In this document: piece by piece, positions 57,532 through 64,000 of the stretch
How positions within the stretch are numbered: position 1 is the stretch's first letter
Layout: each line of letters opens with the position of its first letter
From: Amycolatopsis alba DSM 44262
GTDB taxonomy: Bacteria > Actinomycetota > Actinomycetes > Mycobacteriales > Pseudonocardiaceae
NCBI RefSeq assembly: GCF_000384215.1
Contig: NZ_KB913032.1
Span: 1,079,021 to 1,143,020, forward strand
Direction: 5' to 3'
Length of the DNA: 64,000 nt
The notes under the pieces: generated by a model
Told to the model about the DNA's origin: nothing
Databases searched by the model: none
What the model saw: the letters and a program-made list of their open reading frames with translations, nothing else
Made by a program: the position numbers and the translations under genes

Positions 57532-57998
57532 CGCCGTCGAACCTCGACCTGTCACTCGTCTCGCTGTTCGCGGGCTGGGCGATGGGCGGCGAAGTCCAGC
57601 GGCGGCTGACCGCCGACGGGCTCGGCGAACTGCGGTTCAACGACGGCGTCGTGTTCCAGCACGTGCTCGCGGGGCCGCTGTCGATCTCCGCGCTCGCCGA
57701 GCGGATGGGCGTGACCCAGCAGGCGGCCTCGAAGGCCGTCGCCGAGCTGGAACGCCGGGGCCTGCTGCGGCGCGAGCCCGACCCCGCCGACGCGCGGACC
57801 CGCCTGCTGCACCTGACGGAACAGGCCTCAAGCGCCGTCGAAGCGTCACGGAAACACCGGGCCGCGCTGGAAAAGGAACTCGCCGACGAATTCGGCGCGG
57901 AACGGATCGCGGACGCGAAAGCCTTGCTGGCCGGGATACTCGACCGCTACGGCGATCCGGAAGCGATCCGCGGACGCCGGGTATTACCTCCGCGGTAA
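57516..57998 (+). CDS. MarR family transcriptional regulator
   Basis: A 160-residue MarR protein. The winged helix is at about 50-105 (LSISALAERMGVTQQAASKAVAELERRGLLRREPDPADARTRLLHL). The start ATG 57516 is shared in overlap with the divergent flavoprotein gene, so the protein begins MVVDP against MVVES for its neighbour. It most likely represses both genes through the palindrome at 57507-57526. Ligand unknown. Confidence 0.9.
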   Translation: MVVDPTPSNLDLSLVSLFAGWAMGGEVQRRLTADGLGELRFNDGVVFQHVLAGPLSISALAERMGVTQQAASKAVAELERRGLLRREPDPADARTRLLHLTEQASSAVEASRKHRAALEKELADEFGAERIADAKALLAGILDRYGDPEAIRGRRVLPPR

Positions 57999-58033
57999 TC
58001 GACGGCGCCGGGCCCGCGCGGAACGATGAGCGG

Positions 58034-58387
58034 ATGACCACAGTCAAGAAGATCGTCCTCGACTGCTTCGAGAACCTGTTCGTGCACAAGGACTTCGCCG
58101 CCGCGGCCGCCAACGTGCACCCGGATTTCGTCACCCACAGCCCTGGTTTCCCCTCCGGCCGTGACGCTTTCGTCGAGGCGATGCGGAATTCGCCGATGGT
58201 CGGCGCGGACGTCACCGTCAAACGCGTGATCGCCGACGACAGCCACGTCGTCGTGCACCTGCACGTGGTTCCGGCGGGTGACGAACGCGGCACGGCCGTC
58301 GTCGACATCGTCCGCGTGGCGGACGGGCTCATCGTGGAGCACTGGGATGTCAAGCAGCCGGTGCCGCCCGGCGCCGAAATGTTCTAG
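58034..58387 (+). CDS. SnoaL/NTF2-like protein
   Basis: A 117-residue cone-fold protein: IVLDCFENLFVHKDFAAAAANVHPDFVTHSPGFPSGRDAF, then VHLHVVPAGDERGTAVVDIVRVADGLIVEHWDVKQPVP. The SnoaL-like family covers polyketide cyclases and many unassigned proteins. The ATTACC-N5-GGTAAT inverted repeat at 57983-57999 lies just upstream. It follows the MarR gene by 35 nt and overlaps the convergent thioesterase by 4 nt. Confidence 0.83.
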   Translation: MTTVKKIVLDCFENLFVHKDFAAAAANVHPDFVTHSPGFPSGRDAFVEAMRNSPMVGADVTVKRVIADDSHVVVHLHVVPAGDERGTAVVDIVRVADGLIVEHWDVKQPVPPGAEMF

Positions 58388-58890
58388 GGCTTGATGATCA
58401 GGCAGGTGCTCGACGCGGTCGCGAGCACCCTGCCCTGCCCGTCGCGGATGTCGCCCTCGGCGAACGCGACGCGCGAACCGGCCTTCACGATCCAGCCGTG
58501 CGCCCGGATCTCCCCCACCGAGCCGGAAATGGCGCGCAGGTAGTTCACCTTCAGCTCGACAGACGTGTACCCGACCCCGGCGGGCAGGGTCGAGTGCACC
58601 GCGCACGCCACCGCCGAATCCAGCAGGGTCGCCGCGACACCCCCGTGCACGGTCCCGATCGGGTTGTACAGCGACTCGTCCGGCGTCGCGGCCAGTACGA
58701 CGTCGCCTTCGGCCACGCTCACCCAGCGCATGCCGAAATGGGCCGAGATCGGCGCCGGCGGGATCCGGCCTTCGGCGATGCCGGTCAGGTAGTCGAGCCC
58801 GGACAGCTCGCGGCCGATGCGGGCGGTGGGCAGCGGATCCTGCCAGGTCACGGTCTTCTGCCTGGTCTGCCCGGTGGCTTCGACGGTCAT
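58384..58890 (-). CDS. PaaI-type hotdog thioesterase
   Basis: A 168-residue hotdog-fold protein. The active-site helix is ESLYNPIGTVHGGVAATLLDSAVACAVHSTL with Asn, His-Gly-Gly and Asp in the usual places. VGYTSVELKVNYLRAI is the dimer-strand segment. It hydrolyses acyl-CoA thioesters of unknown chain. ATG 58890. Divergent from a TetR gene with two operators between them, so it is probably the TetR target. Confidence 0.88.
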   Translation of the reverse strand: MTVEATGQTRQKTVTWQDPLPTARIGRELSGLDYLTGIAEGRIPPAPISAHFGMRWVSVAEGDVVLAATPDESLYNPIGTVHGGVAATLLDSAVACAVHSTLPAGVGYTSVELKVNYLRAISGSVGEIRAHGWIVKAGSRVAFAEGDIRDGQGRVLATASSTCLIIKP

Positions 58891-58901
58891 ACGTGCCTCC
58901 T

Positions 58902-58941
58902 AAGACGGTCGTCCTAGAATTTCCCAAGACGATCGTCCTAG
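58902..58941. promoter_or_regulatory. Tandem TetR operators
   Basis: AAGACGGTCGTCCTAG (58902-58917) and AAGACGATCGTCCTAG (58926-58941) differ at one base and start 24 bp apart. Each contains the GACG-N-TCGTC near-palindrome. The first overlaps the region just upstream of the thioesterase start and the second ends 9 nt before the TetR ATG. Confidence 0.7.
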
Positions 58942-58950
58942 TCAAGGACT

Positions 58951-59541
58951 ATGCTGAAGGACGTGTCCGATGCCACCACCCGCGAGCGGATGATCTCGAC
59001 GGCGATGACGCTCTTCCGCCGCGAGGGCTACCAGGCGACGTCGTGGCGGCGGCTGGTCGAGCAGGCCGGGACGCCGTGGGGTTCGGCGTACCACCACTTC
59101 CCCGGCGGCAAGGAGCAGCTGGCCGTCGCCGCGATCGAACTCGGCACCGCTGTCGTAGCGAAGACGATCCGCCGCGCTTTCGAGCGCAACGAGACCGTCG
59201 AGGACGCCGTGAGCTGGTGGTATCGCAAAGCGGGCGAGGCACTGGCCGCGGACGGCTACCGCGGCGGCTGCCCGCTCGCCACGATCACGCTGGAGATGGC
59301 GCACGCGTCGCCCGCGATCACCGAGGCGTGCCGGCACGCGTTCGCCGCTTGGCATGTCCTGCTGGTGGAGCTGCTCGACGGCCACGACGCCGAGAACACC
59401 GAAGACCTCGCGACGGCCATCGTGAACAACCTCGAAGGCGCCCTGCTGGTAAGCCGGATCCGCCGGTCACCCGATCCGCTGGACCGGGCCGCGCGGCACG
59501 TCGCGCTCGTGACCCGCGCGGGCACCGGCGAGCCGGGGTAG
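58951..59541 (+). CDS. TetR family regulator
   Basis: A 196-residue TetR protein. The HTH is at about 10-55 (RERMISTAMTLFRREGYQATSWRRLVEQAGTPWGSAYHHFPGGKEQLAVAAIEL). The C-terminal domain includes CPLATITLEMAHASPAITEACRHAF, typical of the LmrA/YxaF group. Those TetR proteins bind AGACGATCGTC-like operators in my recollection, which fits the sites upstream. ATG 58951 or GTG 58963 may be the start. It probably represses the divergent thioesterase and itself. Confidence 0.9.
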   Translation: MLKDVSDATTRERMISTAMTLFRREGYQATSWRRLVEQAGTPWGSAYHHFPGGKEQLAVAAIELGTAVVAKTIRRAFERNETVEDAVSWWYRKAGEALAADGYRGGCPLATITLEMAHASPAITEACRHAFAAWHVLLVELLDGHDAENTEDLATAIVNNLEGALLVSRIRRSPDPLDRAARHVALVTRAGTGEPG

Positions 59542-59552
59542 CGTTCGGAGGC

Positions 59553-60287
59553 ATGATCGGTCTGCCCGGCACCATCACGGCCTGCCTCTTCGACCTCGAC
59601 GGCGTGCTGACCGGAACCGCCGCCCAGCACCGGGCAGCGTGGAAACGCACGTTCGACGACTTCCTGCGCACCCGCGACGGTGACACGTTCTCTCCGTTCA
59701 CCGACACCGACTACGCGGCCTACGTCGACGGAAGGCCGAGGGCGGACGGCGTCCGCACCTTCCTCACCTCGCGCGGGATCGAACTGCCGGAGGGGAAGCC
59801 GGACGACGGCATCGACGCCGCCACCGTCAACGGCGTCGGGAACCGCAAGAACCAGCTGGTGCTGAAGATCATCGACGACGAGGGCGTCACCCCGTACCCA
59901 GGTTCCGTGCGGTACCTGGAAGCGGCAAAGGCGGCCGGACTGCGCATCGGCGTCGTCACGTCGTCGGCCAACGGCGCGAAGGTGCTCGACGCCGCCGACC
60001 TGACCAAGTTCGTCGAAGCGCGGATCGACGGGATCGTGATCGCCGAGAAGGGGTTGCGCGGCAAGCCCGCCCCCGATTCGTTCCTCGCCGGCGCCGAAGC
60101 CTTCGATGTCGCCCCCGCGAACGCGGCCGTCTTCGAGGACGCGCTCGCGGGCGTGCGGGCCGGAAAGGACGGCGGATTCGGTTACGTGGTCGGGGTGAAC
60201 CGCGCGCACCAGGCGGGCGAACTGCTGTCGCATGGTGCCGACGTCGTGGTGGACGACCTAGCCGAGCTCCTGGAGGACCGCAAGTGA
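59553..60287 (+). CDS. HAD hydrolase, beta-phosphoglucomutase-like
   Basis: A 244-residue HAD protein of the beta-phosphoglucomutase subfamily. Motif I is CLFDLDGVLTGTA with both Asp. Motif II is GVVTSSANGAKVL. The motif III Lys is in GLRGKPAPDSFLAGA. Motif IV is AAVFEDALAGVRAG. The cap has KRTFDDFLRTRDG. Next to the GH65 phosphorylase gene (4-nt overlap, GTGA), it should convert beta-glucose 1-phosphate to glucose 6-phosphate. GGAG lies 3 nt before ATG 59553, slightly tight. Confidence 0.92.
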   Translation: MIGLPGTITACLFDLDGVLTGTAAQHRAAWKRTFDDFLRTRDGDTFSPFTDTDYAAYVDGRPRADGVRTFLTSRGIELPEGKPDDGIDAATVNGVGNRKNQLVLKIIDDEGVTPYPGSVRYLEAAKAAGLRIGVVTSSANGAKVLDAADLTKFVEARIDGIVIAEKGLRGKPAPDSFLAGAEAFDVAPANAAVFEDALAGVRAGKDGGFGYVVGVNRAHQAGELLSHGADVVVDDLAELLEDRK

Positions 60288-62644
60288 CCGAATCGTTTCT
60301 CCGCGGCTACGAGGTCTCGCCGTGGGAGCTGCGCTGGCACGGCATGGACGTCGACGCGTTGCAGCGCACCGAATCGGCGTTCGCGGTGTCGAACGGGCAC
60401 ATCGGCCTGCGCGGCACGCTGGAGGAGGCCGAGCCCCGCGGCCTGCCGGGCACCTATCTCAACGGTTTCTACGAGCAGCACGACCTTCCCTACGCGGAAA
60501 CCGGTTACGGCTACCCGGAAGAAGGGCAGACCGTCGTCAACGTGACCGACGGCAAGGTCATCCGGCTGCTGGTCGAGGACGAACCGCTCGACATGCGGTA
60601 CGGGCAGGCGACCGACCACGACCGCGTCCTCGACTTCCGGAAGGGCACCCTCGCGCGCGACACCGTGTGGTCGTCGCCGACCGGGCGCCGGGTCCGGGTG
60701 AAGACCGAACGCCTGGTCTCCTTCACCCAGCGGGCCGTCGCCGCGATCCGGTACGAGGTCGAACCGCTCGACGACGAACTCCAGCTGGTCGTGCAGTCGG
60801 ATCTGCTGGCGAACGAACCGGTCGAGTCCGACACGCGTGATCCGCGGGTCGCGGCGGCGCTGGAGTCGCCGCTGGTCGGCGAATACCACCACGCGGAGGA
60901 GTACCACGCCGTGCTGGTGCACCAGACCCGCCGGTCCGGGTTGCGGATGGCCGCCGCGATGGACCACAAGATCGACGTCTCCGACGGCGTCCGCACGCAT
61001 ATCGAGGCCGAGGAGGACCTGGCGCGGCTCACCATCGCCGCCGACGTGCCCAAGGGCGGACGGCTGCGGATCACCAAGTTCCTCGCCTACGGCTGGTCCG
61101 CGCAGCGTTCGGTGCCCGCCTTGCGCGCCCAGGTCGAGGCCGCGCTGGCCGGGGCCCGGCAGACCAGCTGGAAGGGCCTGCTCGCCGAGCAGAAGGAGTT
61201 CCTCGACGACTTCTGGGCGACCTCGGACATCGAGATCGACGGCGATCCGGAACTGCAGCAGGCGGTGCGGTTCGCGCTCTTCCATCTCCTGCAGGCCGGC
61301 GCCCGCGGTGAGGCGAGGGCCTTGGCGGGCAAGGGATTGACCGGTCCCGGTTACGACGGGCACGCGTTCTGGGACACCGAGACCTTCGTCCTGCCCGTGC
61401 TCACCTACAGCATGCCGGACGCCGCCAGGGACGCGCTGCGCTGGCGTCACTCCACTTTGGACAAAGCGCGGGAAAGGGCCACCCAGCTCGGTCTGCGCGG
61501 CGCCGCGTTCCCCTGGCGATCGATCAACGGCGCGGAATGCTCGGCGTACTGGCCGGCGGGCACGGCGGCGTTCCACGTCAGCGCGGACATCTCCGACGCC
61601 GTCGTGCGCTACCTCAACGCCACCGGCGACGACGACTTCATGCGGACCTGCGGCGCGGAACTGCTCCTCGAAACCGCGCGGATGTGGTTGTCACTGGGGC
61701 ATTTCGACCGGCGAGGCCGGTTCCGGATCGACGGTGTCACCGGCCCGGACGAGTACTCCGCGGTGGCGGACAACAACGTCTACACGAACCTCATGGCACG
61801 CCGGAACCTGTTCTACGCCGCCGAAATCTGCGGTGCGCACGAGGACGTGGCGACCGCTTTCGAGGTCACCCAGGACGAGGTCGCGCAGTGGCGCAAAGCT
61901 GCCGAAGCGATGTTCGTGCCTTACGACGAGGACCTCGGCGTCCACCCGCAGTCCGAAGGGTTCCTGGAGCACGACGAGTGGGATTTCGAGGCAACGGAAC
62001 CGGATTTCTACCCGCTGCTGCTGAACTTCCCGTACTTCGACCTGTACCGCAAGCAGGTGGTCAAGCAGGCGGACCTGGTACTCGCGCTGCACCTGTGCGG
62101 GGATTCCTTCACACCGGAGGAGAAAGCACGCGACTTCGCCTACTACGAGGCTCGGACAGTGCGGGATTCGTCGCTGTCGGCGGGGACGCAGGCCGTGGTG
62201 GCCGCCGAGGTCGGACATCTCGAACTGGCCTACGACTACCTCGCCGAAGCGGCGCTCACCGACCTGCACGACGTGCACAACAACGTCCGCAACGGCCTGC
62301 ACCTGGCCTCACTGGCAGGCGCGTGGCAAGGCACCGTCGCCGGGTTCGGCGGGCTGCGCGACCACGGCGGACGGCTGACCTTCGCCCCCCGGCTACCGCC
62401 GCAACTGGAGCGCATCGCGTTCCGGCTGACCTTTCGCGGCACCCGGTTCCAGGTCGAGATCGACCGTGAGGGCGCGACGTATCACGTGATCACCGGGGAA
62501 CCGCTGGAACTGGCGCACCACGGCGAGACCTTCACGGTGAACTCCGAGCCGGTGCGGCTGCCGATCCCGGCGCTCGATCCGGGTCCGGCCCCGGTGCAAC
62601 CTCCGGGCCGCGCTCCGGCGCGAAGGCGGCCGAAGAGCACCTGA
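60284..62644 (+). CDS. Glycoside hydrolase family 65 disaccharide phosphorylase
   Basis: A 786-residue GH65 enzyme. N-terminal super-sandwich domain (RTESAFAVSNGHIGLRGTLEEAEP, PGTYLNGFYEQ), (alpha/alpha)6 barrel and C-terminal sheet. The catalytic acid Glu is in RIDGVTGPDEYSAVADNN (about 490). Phosphate-binding segments lie in KQADLVLAL and SSLSAGTQAVVAAE. It splits trehalose, maltose, kojibiose or a similar alpha-disaccharide with phosphate to give beta-glucose 1-phosphate; the exact substrate is not decidable. Translationally coupled to the phosphoglucomutase gene, so the two complete a salvage pathway. The Pro/Arg-rich tail is an odd extension. Confidence 0.93.
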   Translation: MTESFLRGYEVSPWELRWHGMDVDALQRTESAFAVSNGHIGLRGTLEEAEPRGLPGTYLNGFYEQHDLPYAETGYGYPEEGQTVVNVTDGKVIRLLVEDEPLDMRYGQATDHDRVLDFRKGTLARDTVWSSPTGRRVRVKTERLVSFTQRAVAAIRYEVEPLDDELQLVVQSDLLANEPVESDTRDPRVAAALESPLVGEYHHAEEYHAVLVHQTRRSGLRMAAAMDHKIDVSDGVRTHIEAEEDLARLTIAADVPKGGRLRITKFLAYGWSAQRSVPALRAQVEAALAGARQTSWKGLLAEQKEFLDDFWATSDIEIDGDPELQQAVRFALFHLLQAGARGEARALAGKGLTGPGYDGHAFWDTETFVLPVLTYSMPDAARDALRWRHSTLDKARERATQLGLRGAAFPWRSINGAECSAYWPAGTAAFHVSADISDAVVRYLNATGDDDFMRTCGAELLLETARMWLSLGHFDRRGRFRIDGVTGPDEYSAVADNNVYTNLMARRNLFYAAEICGAHEDVATAFEVTQDEVAQWRKAAEAMFVPYDEDLGVHPQSEGFLEHDEWDFEATEPDFYPLLLNFPYFDLYRKQVVKQADLVLALHLCGDSFTPEEKARDFAYYEARTVRDSSLSAGTQAVVAAEVGHLELAYDYLAEAALTDLHDVHNNVRNGLHLASLAGAWQGTVAGFGGLRDHGGRLTFAPRLPPQLERIAFRLTFRGTRFQVEIDREGATYHVITGEPLELAHHGETFTVNSEPVRLPIPALDPGPAPVQPPGRAPARRRPKST

Positions 62645-62648
62645 CAGC

Positions 62649-62828
62649 TCAGTCCGGCGGTTCGATCGGCACTTCGCCGCTGCCCGGCACGCCGTCGACC
62701 TCCTCGGTGCCGTGCGGGCCGAGGTCACGGTTGGGCGCGCTCGGCACGTCGGTCTTCGGCTGGATCCCGCGCAGGTCGTCGAGGTCTTCTTCGTCGTCCT
62801 GCCCGAAGCTCTTCTTGCTTTCCCTCAT
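62649..62828 (-). CDS. Small acidic hydrophilic protein
   Basis: A 59-residue protein with no membrane segment. The N-terminal half is charged (RESKKSFGQDDEEDLDDLRG); the rest is Pro/Gly-rich (IQPKTDVPSAPNRDLGPHGTEEVDG). It looks intrinsically disordered. I do not recognise it. ATG 62828 lacks a clear ribosome-binding site; GTG 62849 would add seven residues. It lies between the convergent GH65 stop and the Ppx gene on its own strand. Confidence 0.55.
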   Translation of the reverse strand: MRESKKSFGQDDEEDLDDLRGIQPKTDVPSAPNRDLGPHGTEEVDGVPGSGEVPIEPPD

Positions 62829-62880
62829 ATGTCCGGGGTACCCGTTCACGGCCGGATACGCCAGCTTTCAAGTGGATTTG

Positions 62881-63846
62881 TCAGGCGGCTTTCGCCGGTT
62901 TGCCGTCCAGCGTGACCAGCCCGTCGAGCATGCCGAGCAGCAGTCCGTCCCTGGTGGACCACGGGCAGATGGCGACCTGGCCACCGGAAAGCGTCAGCAG
63001 CGCCTCGGCGACGATCGCGCCCGCGAGCGCCTGGTGCGAGCGTTGCCGCGAGATGCCCGGCAGTTCGGCGCGGCTTTTCGCCGGCAGTTTCGCCAGCCTC
63101 GGGATCCACGCGCGAAGGTCGTCGAGGTGCAGTTCCCTGGAGCGGGACGGCCTGTCACCGGCGAGCCGGGCGAGTTGCCGGAGCACCTTGGAGCAGCCGA
63201 CGGCGCGGTGATCCCGGATCTCCGGCAGCACGTCCTGCATCGCGTCGCGGACCTCGTCGAGCACGTGGTCCCGCATCGCCCGCACGACCTTGGGCGACGG
63301 GCACTCGGTGGCGAACCAGTCCCGCGTCAGCGAGCGGGCCCCGAGCGGCAGGGAATGCGCGAACCCGGCCTCCTCGGCGTTCCCCGCGGCGAGTTCGACG
63401 GTGCCGCCGCCGATGTCAAGCACCAGCAGCCCGCCCGCCGAAGCGCCGTACCACCGGCGCGCGCCGACGTAGGCCAGTTCGGCCTCGCGGCGGCCGGTGA
63501 GGAACCGCAGTTTGACCCCGGTCGCTTTCGCGACGTCGCAGACGACCTGCTTCACGTTCGCCGCGTCTCGGATCGACGACGTGGCGAGCGGGTACACATC
63601 CTCGACACCGTGTTTGGCGGCCATGGTCTTGCCCGCCTCGACGGCGGACGAGACCGCGTCGATGCCGCGCCTGGTCAGGTTTCCGTCATCGTCGAGTTCC
63701 CTGTCGAGCCGCAGCCGTGTCTGGTGGCTCAGCACGGGATCGAGCGGTGAACCGCCCTTGGCCAGTACCACCAGCCGTGCACTGAACGACCCGACATCCA
63801 GGACCGCGGCGGACGGCTCGCCGATCTGCTTGCGCACGCGAGGCAC
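62881..63846 (-). CDS. Ppx/GppA family exopolyphosphatase
   Basis: A 321-residue actin-fold phosphatase. ATP-like phosphate loops are AAVLDVGSFSARLVVLAKGG and LLVLDIGGGTVELAAGN. ATSSIRDAANVKQVV and FLTGRREAELAYVGARRW are the conserved mid segments. Short Ppx/GppA proteins of this size occur in actinobacteria and hydrolyse short-chain polyphosphate or (p)ppGpp. GTG 63846 follows GAAGGTGAG. Regulation unknown. Confidence 0.9.
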   Translation of the reverse strand: MPRVRKQIGEPSAAVLDVGSFSARLVVLAKGGSPLDPVLSHQTRLRLDRELDDDGNLTRRGIDAVSSAVEAGKTMAAKHGVEDVYPLATSSIRDAANVKQVVCDVAKATGVKLRFLTGRREAELAYVGARRWYGASAGGLLVLDIGGGTVELAAGNAEEAGFAHSLPLGARSLTRDWFATECPSPKVVRAMRDHVLDEVRDAMQDVLPEIRDHRAVGCSKVLRQLARLAGDRPSRSRELHLDDLRAWIPRLAKLPAKSRAELPGISRQRSHQALAGAIVAEALLTLSGGQVAICPWSTRDGLLLGMLDGLVTLDGKPAKAA

Positions 63847-64000
63847 CTCACCTTCGTCGCGAACGTATTCCCCCGAGGTCTCGCTTCCACTCCTGATAAT
63901 GGCGGATTTTCCGGCCGTTCAGGCGTGGTTTACGTTGTCTTTCCACCGGAAGCCCGGTTTTTGACCACGATGGGGGTACACCGGCGCAGGTCAAGTATAC
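63847..64000. other. Right-edge intergenic sequence
   Basis: I see no supportable gene or site in these 154 bases. They are somewhat richer in A and T than the surroundings, as expected for a promoter region upstream of the Ppx/GppA gene. Confidence 0.4.

Noticed and set aside
1..64000. CRISPR arrays, rRNA genes, intact insertion sequences
   Set aside because: I saw no regularly spaced repeats, no rRNA segments and no intact transposase in either strand.

Overview
The window is high-GC actinobacterial DNA. The gene content (PdtaR, SigK/RskA, AfsR-type SARP regulators, DUF222-HNH genes, GTG starts, many leaderless promoters, a DasR-like box) fits a filamentous actinomycete of the Pseudonocardiales, most like Amycolatopsis. 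The genus is an inference from style and content, not from a database match. Almost all of it reads as intact chromosome. Decay is visible at the left edge (a frameshifted serine recombinase next to a tRNA) and at about 49.7 kb (an internally deleted MFS gene).

Layout. 0-0.7 kb: recombinase relic and tRNA-Leu(CAA). 0.8-2.7 kb: ANTAR response regulator PdtaR and a secreted alkaline phosphatase, sharing a bidirectional terminator. 2.9-5.6 kb: Asp23/AmaP envelope-stress operon ending in an RsbW-like ATPase. 5.6-7.8 kb: SDR oxidoreductase and sigK-rskA. 7.9-13.4 kb: divergent MarR/P450, CsbD, VOC protein, alpha/beta hydrolase coupled to a degenerate HATPase gene, LysE exporter, B3/B4 protein, YggT. 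13.8-18.1 kb: a SARP-NB-ARC-TPR regulator, an unlisted 40-residue peptide gene and a SagB-like flavin dehydrogenase, a candidate RiPP-type locus. 18.2-20.6 kb: HNH (13E12) gene and a MerR-controlled methyltransferase. 20.6-24.1 kb: metal-response genes (DUF305 lipoprotein, DUF6153, ArsR, CDF exporter) with a translationally coupled AlkZ-like DNA glycosylase. 24-35 kb: epoxide hydrolase, Nudix, MFS/MocR pair, second SSB, polyprenyl synthase, cupin, TetR, membrane protein, odd PfkB-family protein with a coiled-coil neighbour. 35-43.5 kb: DinB/ArsR pair, SMI1-like protein, RecQ, MT0933-type antitoxin, adenosine deaminase, lytic transglycosylase, CoxD/CoxE-like MoxR-VWA pair. 43.5-49.6 kb: drug-type MFS with a WYL regulator, secreted DUF6355 protein, DUF5937 regulator, aldo/keto reductase, methyltransferase. 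50-54.1 kb: PucR regulator and a two-subunit, Tat-exported molybdenum hydroxylase. 54.3-58.9 kb: divergent ECF sigma/anti-sigma, ROK regulator with a DasR-like box upstream, PPOX/MarR pair with overlapping start codons, SnoaL-like protein, PaaI thioesterase. 58.9-63.8 kb: TetR, beta-phosphoglucomutase-like HAD and GH65 phosphorylase (disaccharide phosphorolysis), small acidic protein, Ppx/GppA phosphatase.

The window is dominated by divergent regulator-target pairs whose operators can be read directly: MarR/P450, MerR/methyltransferase, ArsR/CDF, MocR/MFS, ArsR/DinB, PPOX/MarR and TetR/thioesterase. The two observations I would follow first are the SARP-peptide-SagB locus (13.8-18.1 kb) and the 20-bp palindrome at 57507-57526, in which two divergent ATG codons overlap and each is preceded by a -10 box at exactly 8 nt. 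No CRISPR array, intact insertion sequence or rRNA was seen.
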